55,013 nt of DNA, from the NCBI GenBank assembly GCA_024103275.1, contig JAGFIV010000052.1, forward strand, positions 1 to 55,013, given 5' to 3'. This document shows positions 19,658 to 28,954 of the stretch, one piece after another. Under the pieces are notes generated by a model, which had not been told where the DNA came from, searched no databases, and worked only from the letters and a program-made list of their open reading frames with translations. Both the position numbers and the translations under genes were made by a program. Origin of the DNA: Flavobacteriales bacterium (GTDB lineage Bacteria; Bacteroidota; Bacteroidia; Flavobacteriales_F; PHOS-HE28). Positions within the stretch are counted from its first letter, which is position 1, and every line of letters begins with the position of its first letter.

Positions 19658-20385
19658 GCAAGACGCAACAGGATCCCGCCGGCAACCCCAAGGCCACGCT
19701 GCTGCTGGTGGAGGATGATGAGAACCTGGGCTTCGTGGTGCAGGACGCGCTGAGGCAGCACGGCTATGCGGTACACCTGTTCCGCGACGGGAAGGAGGGG
19801 CTGCTTCATTTCAACCAGAACCATTACGACCTGTGCCTGCTGGACGTGATGCTGCCCAACAAGGATGGCCTGAGCCTGGCCGGTGACATCCGCGTAACGG
19901 ACAGCCAGGTGCCCATCATCTTCCTGACGGCCAAGGGCCAGCCGGAGGACCGCATCGCGGGGTTCAAGGCCGGCGGCGATGATTACATCACCAAGCCGTT
20001 CAGCATCGAGGAATTATTGCTGCGCATCGAAGCGATCTTGCGCCGGACCAAGGAAGGGGGGCCCCAGCAGCCGCGTGACGTGTTCCACCTGGGCGATTTC
20101 GTGTTCGACGACCGCAACAAGACCTTGAGCCACCCCAAGGAGGAGCGGCGGCTGACCAAGAAGGAGGCCGGCGTGCTGCGCCTGCTGAGCCAGCACCAGG
20201 ACCAGGTGCTCCCACGCGAGCTGTTGCTCAACATGGTATGGGGGGACGACAGCTACTTCCTGGGACGCAGCCTCGATGTGTTCATCAGCCGCCTGCGCAA
20301 GTACCTGCGCCACGACGACAAGGTGCGCATCGTGAACGTGCACGGCATAGGCTTCAAGATGCAAGTGGACGACCCGCGGTCCTGA
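19654..20385 (+). CDS. OmpR/PhoB-type response regulator
   Basis: This 243-residue regulator pairs with the histidine kinase just upstream. The receiver domain has VEDDE (19-23), the predicted phosphorylated Asp64 in CLLDVMLPNKDG, the Thr/Lys switch residues (FLTAKG) and a KPF motif. A winged-helix Trans_reg_C domain follows (about 145-238), with RRLTKKEAGVLRLL and SLDVFISRLRKYL. The start ATG at 19654 overlaps the kinase stop by 4 bases, and MSKTQQD leads directly into the receiver fold. Regulated genes are unknown. Confidence 0.96.
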   Translation: MSKTQQDPAGNPKATLLLVEDDENLGFVVQDALRQHGYAVHLFRDGKEGLLHFNQNHYDLCLLDVMLPNKDGLSLAGDIRVTDSQVPIIFLTAKGQPEDRIAGFKAGGDDYITKPFSIEELLLRIEAILRRTKEGGPQQPRDVFHLGDFVFDDRNKTLSHPKEERRLTKKEAGVLRLLSQHQDQVLPRELLLNMVWGDDSYFLGRSLDVFISRLRKYLRHDDKVRIVNVHGIGFKMQVDDPRS

Positions 20386-20506
20386 ACAACGGGGGCGAAG
20401 GCCCGGGCACGCATCGTTCCTGCGCAGGACGGCCGCCAGGGGCATGAACAGCGACGGCGCACATTTCGCAACGCACGCCGCCACCGTCCCTACCCTGTAG
20501 ATCCGC

Positions 20507-20962
20507 TCAACCTGCGCCCAGCCATTTCTTCACCGCGGCCGCCACGACGGACCCCTCCGCCCTGCCGGCCACCTTTTCGTTCACCGCCTTCATGGCCCTT
20601 CCCATGTCCGCCATGGACTTGGCCCCGATGCCCTCCAGCGTCTCCTTGACCAATGCATCCAGTTCCGCCGCCCCCAGCGGAGCTGGCAGGTATCCTTCGA
20701 TGATCCGGGCCTGGGTCTCCTCCTCGCCGGCCATGTCATCGCGCCCTTGCTGGCGGTAGATGGCGGCCGCCTCGTTGCGTTGCTTGAGCAGTTTCTGCAA
20801 GATCCGCAGGCCGGCCTCGTCGCTCACCTGGTGGTCGCCTCCTTCCTTGGTAAGTTCCAGCAGCAGCGCGCTCTTGATGGCACGCAGCACGTTCAGCCGG
20901 TCCTTGTCACGGGCCAGCATGGCTGCCTTGATGTCCGCATCGATGCGTTGCCGGAGGTCCAT
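20507..20962 (-). CDS. yqeY: GatB/YqeY domain protein
   Basis: This 151-residue YqeY-family protein resembles the tail domain of GatB, the tRNA-dependent amidotransferase subunit, and may bind tRNA. The start MDLRQRIDADIKAAMLARD and the motif RLNVLRAIKSALL are characteristic. It follows ftsZ by only 5 bases on the same strand, so it is the last gene of the dcw transcript. Bacteroidota commonly keep this gene next to ftsZ. Confidence 0.93.
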   Translation of the reverse strand: MDLRQRIDADIKAAMLARDKDRLNVLRAIKSALLLELTKEGGDHQVSDEAGLRILQKLLKQRNEAAAIYRQQGRDDMAGEEETQARIIEGYLPAPLGAAELDALVKETLEGIGAKSMADMGRAMKAVNEKVAGRAEGSVVAAAVKKWLGAG

Positions 20963-20967
20963 GGCGT

Positions 20968-22548
20968 TCAGTCCACGTTGTCGTGCAGGAAGGGGTTGTT
21001 GCGCCGCAGTTCCACCTGTTTGTCACCCGCCTCGTTCACCGTCTCGCTCAAAGTGTAGCGGCTCACATTGCTGTCCGTGCTATGGGGCGTGTCGCTCAAC
21101 AGGATGTTCCTGCGCTTGTACGCCGGCTCGCGCTCCATCTCGTTCAATCCGCTCGGGGTGTGCATGCGCATGGCCATTTCCCGCATATGGGACAACCGCT
21201 GCTCGGTGCGGGCCTGGTGCTCGGCGGGGGACAGGTGACCCGTGGCCAACCCTTCAGCAACGGGCCTGGAAGCCTCCTGACCGGTCGATGGCGTGACGGT
21301 TTCCTCCTCCAAGGTGAACACCACCTTCCCGGGCTTTTCCCGGTCCATCACCGGGGCGGGTCCAGGTTCCCGTGTCTCCGCCCCGAACTCCAGTGTCGGT
21401 TGCCGGGCTGCTTGGGGAGCCTCCACCTGCTTCAGGTAAGGCCCGGTAACCTCTTCCTCCACGGGTCTGGCAGGGGCCTCCATCCCCTGCACGGGGCTGG
21501 TGATCGGCACCGTGATCATGGTGGGCAGGTCGGTATTGAGGTCGGTTACCTTTTTCTCGGGCTGGCGTTGCTCGAGGCTGGCAGTGATCTGGTTCTGGCT
21601 GAAACCCGTCGCGATCACCGTGATGCGGATGCGCTCACCCAGCGACTCATCGGTGCAATAGCCCCATATCACATCGGCGGTGCTGCCCGCCGCATCCTGG
21701 ATGTGGTCGGTCACCTCGCTCATCTCATCCATGGAGATGTTGCGGGTGCCCAGGGCAATGTTGAGCAGGATGTACTTCGCCCCCTTGATGTCGTTATCGT
21801 TGAGCAGCGGCGAGGCCAAGGCTTCCTCCGCCGCACGGATGGCACGCCCGTCGCCCTCGGCCTCCCCCATGCCCATGATGGCCACGCCGCTGTTGGACAT
21901 CACGGTGCGCACGTCCTCGAAATCCACGTTTACCTTGCCGGTCTTGGTGATGATCTCGGCGATCCCCTTCGCGGCTGTGGTGAGCACGTTGTCGGCATGC
22001 GCGAAGGCCCCGTCGATCTCCAGGTTCCCGTAGAGGTCGCGCAGGCGGTCGTTGTTGATCACCAGCAGGGTGTCCACGGCTTGGCGCATCTCCTCCACGC
22101 CTTCGGCGGCCTGGCTTTTGCGCCTGCGCCCTTCCCATTGGAAAGGCATGGTGACGATGCCGACGGTAAGGATGCCCATGTCCTTGGCGATGCGGGCGAT
22201 CACCGGGGCGGCCCCGGTGCCGGTGCCCCCGCCCATGCCGGCGGTGACGAAGAGCATCTTGGTGCGCGTGCTGAGCAGTTCGCGGATCTCCTCGCAACTT
22301 TCCTGGGCCGCGGCATTGCCCCTTTCGGGCATGCTGCCCGCACCAAGGCCCTCGGTAAGGGCCGTACCGAGCTGCAGCTTCACGGGCACGGGGCTCACGT
22401 CAAGGGCCTGCTTGTCCGTGTTGCAAATGATGAAGTCCACGCCGGCTATCCCCTGGGCGTACATGTGGTTCACGGCGTTGCTGCCGCCGCCGCCCACACC
22501 GATCACCTTGATGATGGAGGAGAGTTCGTTGGGAAGGTCGAATTTCAT
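20968..22548 (-). CDS. ftsZ: Cell division GTPase FtsZ
   Basis: FtsZ is the tubulin-like GTPase that forms the division ring. The protein is 526 residues, longer than in E. coli because of an extended, variable linker (about 320-500). The GTP-binding core has GGGGSNAV (19-26) and the tubulin signature GGGTGTG (106-112). The extreme C-terminus, RRNNPFLHDNVD, is the conserved Bacteroidota tail peptide that would bind FtsA and other partners. It lies 36 bases after ftsA. Confidence 0.98.
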   Translation of the reverse strand: MKFDLPNELSSIIKVIGVGGGGSNAVNHMYAQGIAGVDFIICNTDKQALDVSPVPVKLQLGTALTEGLGAGSMPERGNAAAQESCEEIRELLSTRTKMLFVTAGMGGGTGTGAAPVIARIAKDMGILTVGIVTMPFQWEGRRRKSQAAEGVEEMRQAVDTLLVINNDRLRDLYGNLEIDGAFAHADNVLTTAAKGIAEIITKTGKVNVDFEDVRTVMSNSGVAIMGMGEAEGDGRAIRAAEEALASPLLNDNDIKGAKYILLNIALGTRNISMDEMSEVTDHIQDAAGSTADVIWGYCTDESLGERIRITVIATGFSQNQITASLEQRQPEKKVTDLNTDLPTMITVPITSPVQGMEAPARPVEEEVTGPYLKQVEAPQAARQPTLEFGAETREPGPAPVMDREKPGKVVFTLEEETVTPSTGQEASRPVAEGLATGHLSPAEHQARTEQRLSHMREMAMRMHTPSGLNEMEREPAYKRRNILLSDTPHSTDSNVSRYTLSETVNEAGDKQVELRRNNPFLHDNVD

Positions 22549-22584
22549 GGGAGTTTGTTTTCAGGGTTCGGGGTTGTCGGGTAT

Positions 22585-23877
22585 TCAGGCCTCGTCGTCC
22601 CGGAACATGTCCGTGGCACCTTTAAGCACTTGTTCGAAGAAGCCGCCCACCTTGGATGGCTGGCTATGGGTCTTCACCTTGGAGGTGTTCTCGATGGCCT
22701 TGTTGCGGTGGCGCTCGAGGTAATCGAAGCCGCGCAGCACCAGCCCCACGCCGGTGGCATACAGCGGGCTGGTTACATCCTCCACCTTGCTTTGGGCGAG
22801 GTGCTCGCTGGGGTAGCCGATGCGGGTGCTCATGCCGGTGATGTATTCGGTGAGCTGGCGCAGGTGCTTGAGCTGGGACCCGCCGCCGGTGAGGACGATG
22901 CCGCCGCTGAGCTGCTTTTCCAGGCCGCTGCTCTTGATCTGGAAGTAGACGTGCTCGATGATCTCCTCCATGCGGCACTGGATGATGTTGGCCAGGTTCT
23001 TCAGGCTGATCTCCTTGGGATCGCGCCCGCGCAGCCCGGGGATGCACACCACTTCGTTCTCCTTGTTCTCCGAGGCCAAGGCACTGCCGAAACGGTTCTT
23101 CAGCAGCTCCGCCTGGTCGCGCAGGATGGCGCAGCCCATCTTGATGTCGTCGGTGATGACGTTGCCGCCGAAGGGGATCACGGCGGTGTGCCGGATGATG
23201 TGGTCGTTGAAAATGGCGATGTCGGTGGTGCCCCCGCCGATGTCCACCAAGGCCACGCCGGCCTCCTTTTCCTCATTGCAAAGCACCGCGTCCGCGCTGG
23301 CCAGGGGCTCCAGGATGAGCTCGGTGACGTCGAGGTTGGCGCGGGACACGCACTTGTTGATGTTGCGCGCGGCGGCCACCTGGCCGGTGATGATGTGGAA
23401 GTTGGCCTCCAGGCGCACGCCGCTCATGCCGATGGGGTCCTTGATCCCCTGTTCATTGTCCACGATATACTCCTGCGGCAACACGTGGATGATCTCCTCG
23501 CCGGGCTCCATGGCCAGCTTGTACATGTCGTCGATCAGCTGGTCGATGTCCTGCTGGCGGATCTCCTCCTCCAGGGCCTTGCGGGTGATCATGCCGCGGT
23601 GGTGCATGCTGCGGATGTGCTGGCCGGCGATGCCCACGTTGACGGTGGAGATCTCCACGCCGGAGCTGTCCTCGGCCTCCTGCACGGCTGCCTTGATGCT
23701 GTCCACGGTACGCTGGATGTTGGTGACCACGCCTCGGGAAACACCGTCACTGCGGCTCTTGCCCATGCCCATGATCTCCAGCTTGCCCTGCTCATTCTTG
23801 CGGCCCACGATGCAAGCGATCTTGGTGGTCCCGATATCCAGTCCTGCCACTATTTCCTCGTTGCGCTCCATATTCAT
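22585..23877 (-). CDS. ftsA: Cell division protein FtsA
   Basis: FtsA is the actin-like ATPase that tethers FtsZ to the membrane and recruits later division proteins. The 430-residue protein has the actin-type phosphate-1 motif VAGLDIGTTKIACIVG near the start, the SHS2/1C region, the phosphate-2 loop VDIGGGTTDIAIF, and the adenosine loop IVLTGGGSQLKHL. A short C-terminal tail (FFEQVLKGATDMFRD) could serve as the membrane-targeting amphipathic helix. Position and order (ftsQ-ftsA-ftsZ) are classical. Confidence 0.97.
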   Translation of the reverse strand: MNMERNEEIVAGLDIGTTKIACIVGRKNEQGKLEIMGMGKSRSDGVSRGVVTNIQRTVDSIKAAVQEAEDSSGVEISTVNVGIAGQHIRSMHHRGMITRKALEEEIRQQDIDQLIDDMYKLAMEPGEEIIHVLPQEYIVDNEQGIKDPIGMSGVRLEANFHIITGQVAAARNINKCVSRANLDVTELILEPLASADAVLCNEEKEAGVALVDIGGGTTDIAIFNDHIIRHTAVIPFGGNVITDDIKMGCAILRDQAELLKNRFGSALASENKENEVVCIPGLRGRDPKEISLKNLANIIQCRMEEIIEHVYFQIKSSGLEKQLSGGIVLTGGGSQLKHLRQLTEYITGMSTRIGYPSEHLAQSKVEDVTSPLYATGVGLVLRGFDYLERHRNKAIENTSKVKTHSQPSKVGGFFEQVLKGATDMFRDDEA

Positions 23878-23916
23878 TTGCCACGGTCCGGCCCGTGATC
23901 CATTGGTTCCTTCCTG

Positions 23917-24720
23917 TTAGCGATCGCGTTTGGTGCACACCACCTGGTCGTCAAAGCGCAGGTCCACCGTGCTGTACCTGCGCCAATCGGCCTGCGGGAT
24001 GCCTTGTTCATAGAACAGCTTGAGCTTGGCCAGCCTTTCGTTGAGGTGTTGGCCGTCCCCGATGCGGATGCGCATCATCCCCACGTTGGGGATCAGGGTG
24101 ATGTTGCCGTCAGCGTCCACCACGGCCTGCACGAAGAGCGCGTTCCATAGTGCGTCTCGGGCCAGGGTGCGCGCCAAGGCATGGATGGCCCGGCTATGCG
24201 TGTGTTGCGCCAGGCTGTCGTTGCCAAGGGCCACATTCACCGGTGCACAATGGGCGAAGGGTTCGTCCAACTGGCCGGTGACAACCAGGACATGCGCGGC
24301 ATAGTCGGGGTCCAGCGGCATGGTCCATCCGTCACGATCGATGTAGAACCCGGATCCGTCGGCATTGATCACCCGGACGATGGGTTCACGCTGGGTGGCG
24401 TTGACGTGCAGGATGCCGTCCATGGTGTGGTACACATCGGCCGTGGCCACGCAGGGAATGTCGCGCAGCCGCTGTTCGATGGCGGTCTCGTCCACCTGGT
24501 TCATCGGCGTACCGATCAAGGTGCCGGCCCCTTGGATCACCTGCTGCTTCAGGGCCTCGGCATCGATGAAGTGCATGTCGCCGGGTGCGTCCAGGTTGAC
24601 GCGTACCTCGCGCACCTGTGCGCTTTGGCCGCTCTGTTCCACGAAGCCCAGGACGGCGATCACGGCCAGGCCGGCCGCCACCTTGGCGGAGAAGCGCCGG
24701 ATATGCCGTGCCTTGCTCAT
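23917..24720 (-). CDS. ftsQ: Cell division protein FtsQ/DivIB
   Basis: This 267-residue bitopic protein has one N-terminal membrane helix (about 13-26, AAGLAVIAVLGFVEQ) and a periplasmic POTRA/FtsQ-type domain. Sequence conservation in FtsQ is low, so the call rests mainly on place in the cluster and topology. Recognisable elements are VREVRVNLDAPGDMHFID near the POTRA start and GFYIDRDGWTMPLD in the middle. The ATG overlaps the murC stop by 4 bases (ATGA). It connects the Z-ring to the septal synthases FtsW and FtsI through FtsL and FtsB. Confidence 0.88.
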   Translation of the reverse strand: MSKARHIRRFSAKVAAGLAVIAVLGFVEQSGQSAQVREVRVNLDAPGDMHFIDAEALKQQVIQGAGTLIGTPMNQVDETAIEQRLRDIPCVATADVYHTMDGILHVNATQREPIVRVINADGSGFYIDRDGWTMPLDPDYAAHVLVVTGQLDEPFAHCAPVNVALGNDSLAQHTHSRAIHALARTLARDALWNALFVQAVVDADGNITLIPNVGMMRIRIGDGQHLNERLAKLKLFYEQGIPQADWRRYSTVDLRFDDQVVCTKRDR

Positions 24721-26096
24721 TTCTTCCTGTTCAACATGGCCGCTATGGGCGGAACGAGCTTGTCGATGTCGCCTGCGCCAAGGGCCAGCAAGATGTCAAT
24801 GTTCCGGCCTTCCAGAAGGGGGATCAATTGGTCCTTTGTGCACAACGTCGTGTTAGTGGCCTTCACCTGCCGGGCCAGCCATTCGGAGGTGATGCCCGGG
24901 ATGGGTTCCTCGCGCGCCGGATAGATGTCCAGCAGGATCAGTTCGTCCAGCAGGGCCAAGCTGCGGGCGAAGCCTTCGGCGAGGTCGCGGGTGCGGCTGT
25001 AGAGGTGCGGCTGGAAGATGCCGGTGATGCGCCTCCCGGGCCAGAGCTCGCGCACGCTGCGGATGCACACCGCCAATTCTGTGGGGTGGTGCGCATAGTC
25101 GTCGATGAACAGGCTGGATGCCGTGCGGGCCCTCACCTCGAAACGGCGGTGCACCCCTTGGAAGGAAGCCAGGCCCTTGCGCAGGTCGGCGGGGTCCACG
25201 CCCGCATGCAGGGCCATGGCCGATGCGGCGACGGCATTCTCCACGTTGTGGCGGCCGGGCATGCCCAGGCGCAGGTCGGCGATGGTGCGGCCCCAGGCCA
25301 CCAGGTCGAAATGGAAGGCTCCGTCCCGCACCGTGAGGTTCGCGGCATGCGGCCCTTCCGGATCCTCCAGCGCATAAGGCACCGCGTCCTTCAACGTGCC
25401 GGCATGGTCCCTGAGCCGTTCCAGCACGGTGCGGTGTACGAGCATGCGCCCCTGCACCAGGGCGGCGAAGTCGGCATAGGCGCGGTACATGGACCCGGCA
25501 TCGCCGTAGATGTCCAGGTGATCGGGCTCCATGGCCGTGATGATGGCCTCCTCGGGATGCAGGGCCAGGAAGCTCCGGTCGTATTCATCGGCCTCCACCA
25601 CGTTGAGTGCCGCGCGGCTGTTGAGCAGCACGTTGGTGCGGTAGTTGGTGCTGATGCCGCCGAGGAAGGCGTTGCAGGGCACGCCCCCTTCGGTGAGCAG
25701 GTGGGCCAGCATGGTGGTGACGGTGGTCTTGCCGTGGGTGCCCGCCACGGCCATGGTGCGGCGGTCGCGGGTCACCAGGCCCAGCACCTCGCTCCGTTTC
25801 TTGATGGGCGCGCCGCGTTGCCCCCACCAGGCGAGCAGGGCGTTGTCCAGGGGCACGGCCGGGGTGCGCACCACCAGCACCTTGGCCGGGTCGGCCCGGC
25901 GGAATTCATCCGGGATCTCCCCGGGGTCCGGATTGAATGTTACCTCGATCCCCTCGCGCATGAGCTGCGAGGTGACCTCCCCCGGCGAACGGTCGTAGCC
26001 GGCCACCACGGCCCCCTGCCGGTGGAAATAGCGGGCCAGGCCGCTCATGCCGATGCCGCCGATGCCGATGAAGTACAAGAGGTCCGGGCGTTCCAT
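24717..26096 (-). CDS. murC: UDP-N-acetylmuramate--L-alanine ligase
   Basis: MurC adds L-alanine to UDP-MurNAc, the first step of the peptidoglycan stem peptide. The 459-residue product starts MERPDLLYFIGIGGIGMSGLA, with the Rossmann glycine motif at 11-15. The ATP-binding GTHGKTT is at 119-125. The central motif around NVVEADEYDRSF and the C-terminal DDYAHHPTE are family marks. The frame is open upstream into murG, but the ATG at 26096, one base after the murG stop, is the natural start. Confidence 0.97.
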   Translation of the reverse strand: MERPDLLYFIGIGGIGMSGLARYFHRQGAVVAGYDRSPGEVTSQLMREGIEVTFNPDPGEIPDEFRRADPAKVLVVRTPAVPLDNALLAWWGQRGAPIKKRSEVLGLVTRDRRTMAVAGTHGKTTVTTMLAHLLTEGGVPCNAFLGGISTNYRTNVLLNSRAALNVVEADEYDRSFLALHPEEAIITAMEPDHLDIYGDAGSMYRAYADFAALVQGRMLVHRTVLERLRDHAGTLKDAVPYALEDPEGPHAANLTVRDGAFHFDLVAWGRTIADLRLGMPGRHNVENAVAASAMALHAGVDPADLRKGLASFQGVHRRFEVRARTASSLFIDDYAHHPTELAVCIRSVRELWPGRRITGIFQPHLYSRTRDLAEGFARSLALLDELILLDIYPAREEPIPGITSEWLARQVKATNTTLCTKDQLIPLLEGRNIDILLALGAGDIDKLVPPIAAMLNRKK

Positions 26097-26097
26097 G

Positions 26098-27234
26098 TCA
26101 ATCGCCTTTGTTTTCCGCTTCCGCCTTGGCCATGGCCAAACGCACCACTTCCTTGGCGATGGTCCCCGCGGCATTGGCGATGCCGAGCCCGCCCATGGCC
26201 GCGGCCAGCTGTCCACGCCCGGCGGGATCCGCCAGCCACCTCAGGATCTCCCCGCCCAGGCCCGCTTCCGCGTCGGCATCCTTCAGCAACACGGCGGCAC
26301 CGCGGTCGGCCAAGGCCCGCGCATTGCTGGTCTGGTGGTCCTCCGCCGCCGTGGGCAGGGGCACCAGGATGGCGGGCTTGCGGGTAAGGCAGAGCTCGCT
26401 CACGCTGATGGCCCCGGCGCGCGCCACCACCAGGTCCGCCGCAGCGTAGGCCAGGTCCATCCGGGTGATGAACTCATGCACATGGGCGTCGCGGTAGCCC
26501 AGCTTCCCCACGTCCGCCATGGCGGTGCCATGGTAGGGCGTCCCGGTCTGCCAGATCAGCTGCACCCCGCTCTGCTGCAACCGGGCCAACGCGGCGGACA
26601 CGCCCCGGTTGATCCCCCGGGCACCCAGGCTTCCCCCCGTGACAAGCACCACGGGTGCACCTTCGCGAAGGCCGAAGAGCTCCATCGCCGCCGGCCTCTT
26701 GCCCTCTATCTGCACCATGTCCTGGCGCACGGGGTTGCCTGTAAGCTTGATCTTGGCCTTGGGGAAATAGCGCTCCATGCCGGGGTAGGCCACGCAGATC
26801 ACATCGGCGCGCCGGGCAAGCATGCGGTTGGTGGCGCCGGCGTGGCTGTTCTGCTCCTGGATCAGCGTGGGGACCTTCGCGCGCTGCGCGGCGGCAAGCA
26901 TCGGCCCGCTGGCATAGCCCCCCACGCCCACGGCCACATGGGGCTTGAAGGTGCGCACCAGGCGACGCGCCATCCACAGGCTGCGGGCCAGGCGCCAAGG
27001 CAGCCCGATGTTCCCCCACAGGCTTCCGCGCCGGAAACCCCGGATGGGCAGGCCCTCGATCTCGTAGCCCGCCGCGGGCACCTTCTGCATCTCCATCTTC
27101 CCTTCGGCCCCCACGAACAGGAAGCGCGTGTCCGGCCGTTCTTCCTTCACGGCATTCGCAATGGCGATGGCGGGAAAGATGTGCCCCCCGGTCCCGCCGC
27201 CGCTGATCAGTATCCTAAGCGGCGGCTTCGGCAT
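26098..27234 (-). CDS. murG: UDP-GlcNAc transferase MurG (lipid II synthesis)
   Basis: MurG transfers GlcNAc to lipid I at the cytoplasmic face of the membrane, making lipid II. The 378-residue protein carries the N-terminal GGGTGGH motif (12-18) and, in the C-terminal GT-B half, VTGGSLGARGIN-like and ARAGAISVSELCL motifs plus AAEDHQTSNA, which bind the UDP-GlcNAc donor. The ATG at 27234 fits the family start MPKPPLRILISGGGTGGH. It lies inside the end of ftsW, a 20-base overlap. Confidence 0.97.
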   Translation of the reverse strand: MPKPPLRILISGGGTGGHIFPAIAIANAVKEERPDTRFLFVGAEGKMEMQKVPAAGYEIEGLPIRGFRRGSLWGNIGLPWRLARSLWMARRLVRTFKPHVAVGVGGYASGPMLAAAQRAKVPTLIQEQNSHAGATNRMLARRADVICVAYPGMERYFPKAKIKLTGNPVRQDMVQIEGKRPAAMELFGLREGAPVVLVTGGSLGARGINRGVSAALARLQQSGVQLIWQTGTPYHGTAMADVGKLGYRDAHVHEFITRMDLAYAAADLVVARAGAISVSELCLTRKPAILVPLPTAAEDHQTSNARALADRGAAVLLKDADAEAGLGGEILRWLADPAGRGQLAAAMGGLGIANAAGTIAKEVVRLAMAKAEAENKGD

Positions 27235-28408
27235 GGTCCGACAGTTTCGCGCTTGTCCGGGGCTTGCCCTCCGCCGCGTCCTGTCCGTACACGGCATGGC
27301 TGATGCTGAGCAGGATGCCGAGCGACAGGCAGGTGAACCACAAGCTGGTGCCGCCCATGCTGACCAAGGGAAGCGGCTGGCCGGTGACGGGCACGAGGTT
27401 GACGCCCACGGCCATGTTCACCAGCGCCTGCATCACCAGGCTGAGGGCCAAGCCCACGGCGGCAAGCGAGCCGAATGGCTTGGGGCACCGGTTGGCGATG
27501 CGCATGGCGCGGGAGAGCAGGATCAGGTACAGCAGCAGCAGGCCCACCCCACCGATCACGGAACCGTACTCCTCGATGATGAAGGCGTAGATCATGTCGC
27601 TTTCGGGATGCGGCATGTAGTTGCGCGAGGTGCCGGTGCCGGGGCCGTTGGGCAGGAATCCGCCGTGGACGATGGCGATCTTGGCGTTGTTCACCTGGTA
27701 GTTGGCCTCGCGGTCCTCGCCGCCGTGGCTGTGCAGGCGCGATTCCCAGGTGCTCAGGCGGGGCAGCAGGTCCGGGTTTGCCTTGGCCAGCAGCACCATC
27801 AAGGCAAACCCGCCGACGGCCATGGCCCCCACGGCGAGGAGGTGCCGCATGGGCACCCGGCCGATGAACAACAGGAGCATGCACGTGGTGAACAGCAGGG
27901 CCGCGGTGGAGAAATTGGCGGGCAGGATGAGGCCGCATACCGCGCCCACGGGGAGGATGAGCCGCCACAGCACTTCGCGAAGGGTCCACGGTTCGTCGCG
28001 GTGGCGCCCCAGCACGCGGGCCAGGTACACCACGATGACCACGCGGGCCAGGTCGCTGGTCTGGAAGGTGATGCCCACACCGGGTATGGCCAGCCAGCGG
28101 GAAGCGCCGTTGACGTTGGTGCCGATCAACAGGGTGAGGAACAGCAAGGCCACGGTGACGCCCAGCAGCAGCTGCGAGAGCCTTGAATAGATGGTATAGC
28201 GCAACCGGCTGGCGGCGTACATGATCCCTCCGCCGGCGGCCAGCATCAGGGTGTGCTTGACCAGGATGCGGAAGGTGCCGCCCGTATGCCGCCATCCCAT
28301 CCAGGAGGAGGCGCTGTACACGGCCAATACGCTGGTGATGCCGAGCAGCAAGGCAACGACCCAGATGGTGCGGTCGCCCTTCAGGTGCTGGTCGAACAGG
28401 TTGTTCAT
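27215..28408 (-). CDS. ftsW: Septal peptidoglycan polymerase FtsW
   Basis: FtsW is the SEDS-family glycosyltransferase that polymerises lipid II at the septum with FtsI. The 397-residue protein has about ten membrane helices, the catalytic-loop region, and the family signature LPLVSMGGTSLWFTC near the C-terminus. It follows the MurD-C-like gene by 24 bases; AAGGAG directly before the ATG looks like a ribosome-binding site, which is rare in this cluster. It overlaps murG by 20 bases. Confidence 0.96.
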   Translation of the reverse strand: MNNLFDQHLKGDRTIWVVALLLGITSVLAVYSASSWMGWRHTGGTFRILVKHTLMLAAGGGIMYAASRLRYTIYSRLSQLLLGVTVALLFLTLLIGTNVNGASRWLAIPGVGITFQTSDLARVVIVVYLARVLGRHRDEPWTLREVLWRLILPVGAVCGLILPANFSTAALLFTTCMLLLFIGRVPMRHLLAVGAMAVGGFALMVLLAKANPDLLPRLSTWESRLHSHGGEDREANYQVNNAKIAIVHGGFLPNGPGTGTSRNYMPHPESDMIYAFIIEEYGSVIGGVGLLLLYLILLSRAMRIANRCPKPFGSLAAVGLALSLVMQALVNMAVGVNLVPVTGQPLPLVSMGGTSLWFTCLSLGILLSISHAVYGQDAAEGKPRTSAKLSDHAEAAA

Positions 28409-28432
28409 CTCCTTGCGGCTTGCATGGGTTGA

Positions 28433-28930
28433 TCACAGGTCGGCCACCGCCAGCTTGAACCGTTGCGCCCGTTCGGCATGGTTGGCGGCCTCCGTGCCGC
28501 ACGGGCAGGCGGGGCTGAAGAGCACCTTGGAGCCCTGCCGTGCCAGCTCCCTCGCGGCGAACACCGCCGTGCGCAGGGTGTCCGCATTGTACACCTGGCC
28601 CAGCTCGGCATGCAGCGCATCCACTTGCCGCTGATCGGCCTCCCCGTAGAAAACGATGGCCTCCACATGGTCCTTCAGGAAATCCTTCAGGTGCCCGTCC
28701 ACGGCCCCGATCACCGGGGCGCTGGCGATCCACACCAACGGGCCGCCCACATCCACCAAGGACAACAGCGCGGCATCCAGGAACGTGCTGCCGCTGTCGT
28801 CGATGTATTCCACGCCGGCCACCTCGGCGATGCGCCGCAGGGCATGGGGGCCGTTGCGCACCTCATCCAGGCCGTGGCCGCGCATGGCGATCAGGCGTTG
28901 TGCCAGGTCCGATCGTTGTCCGACTTGCAT
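28433..28930 (-). CDS. Stand-alone MurD C-terminal-domain-like protein
   Basis: This 165-residue protein aligns, almost without gaps, with the last 140 residues of MurD encoded just upstream. GVEYIDDSGST matches [32 protein letters not shown] matches [29 protein letters not shown] and AERAQRFKLAVADL match VLLSPACA and [14 protein letters not shown]. The N-terminal and ATPase domains are absent. Residues used by MurD in catalysis and D-Glu binding have changed: the Lys of NDSKAT is Gly47, and the SFDLF segment is replaced by CGTEA. It therefore cannot be a ligase by itself. It sits between murD and ftsW with 24-base gaps on both sides. It may regulate or bind MurD, FtsW or a precursor, or be a decaying duplicate; the intact frame favours function (inference). 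Confidence 0.85.
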   Translation of the reverse strand: MQVGQRSDLAQRLIAMRGHGLDEVRNGPHALRRIAEVAGVEYIDDSGSTFLDAALLSLVDVGGPLVWIASAPVIGAVDGHLKDFLKDHVEAIVFYGEADQRQVDALHAELGQVYNADTLRTAVFAARELARQGSKVLFSPACPCGTEAANHAERAQRFKLAVADL

Positions 28931-28954
28931 GGTTGCCGTTCTTCAGGGTGGTCC

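Noticed and set aside
20983..23898. Very long plus-strand open frame (about 970 codons) opposite ftsZ and ftsA
   Set aside because: The translation is rich in His, Ala, Gly, Val and Leu with no motif. It is the mirror of GC-rich codons on the minus strand, and the real genes there are unmistakable.
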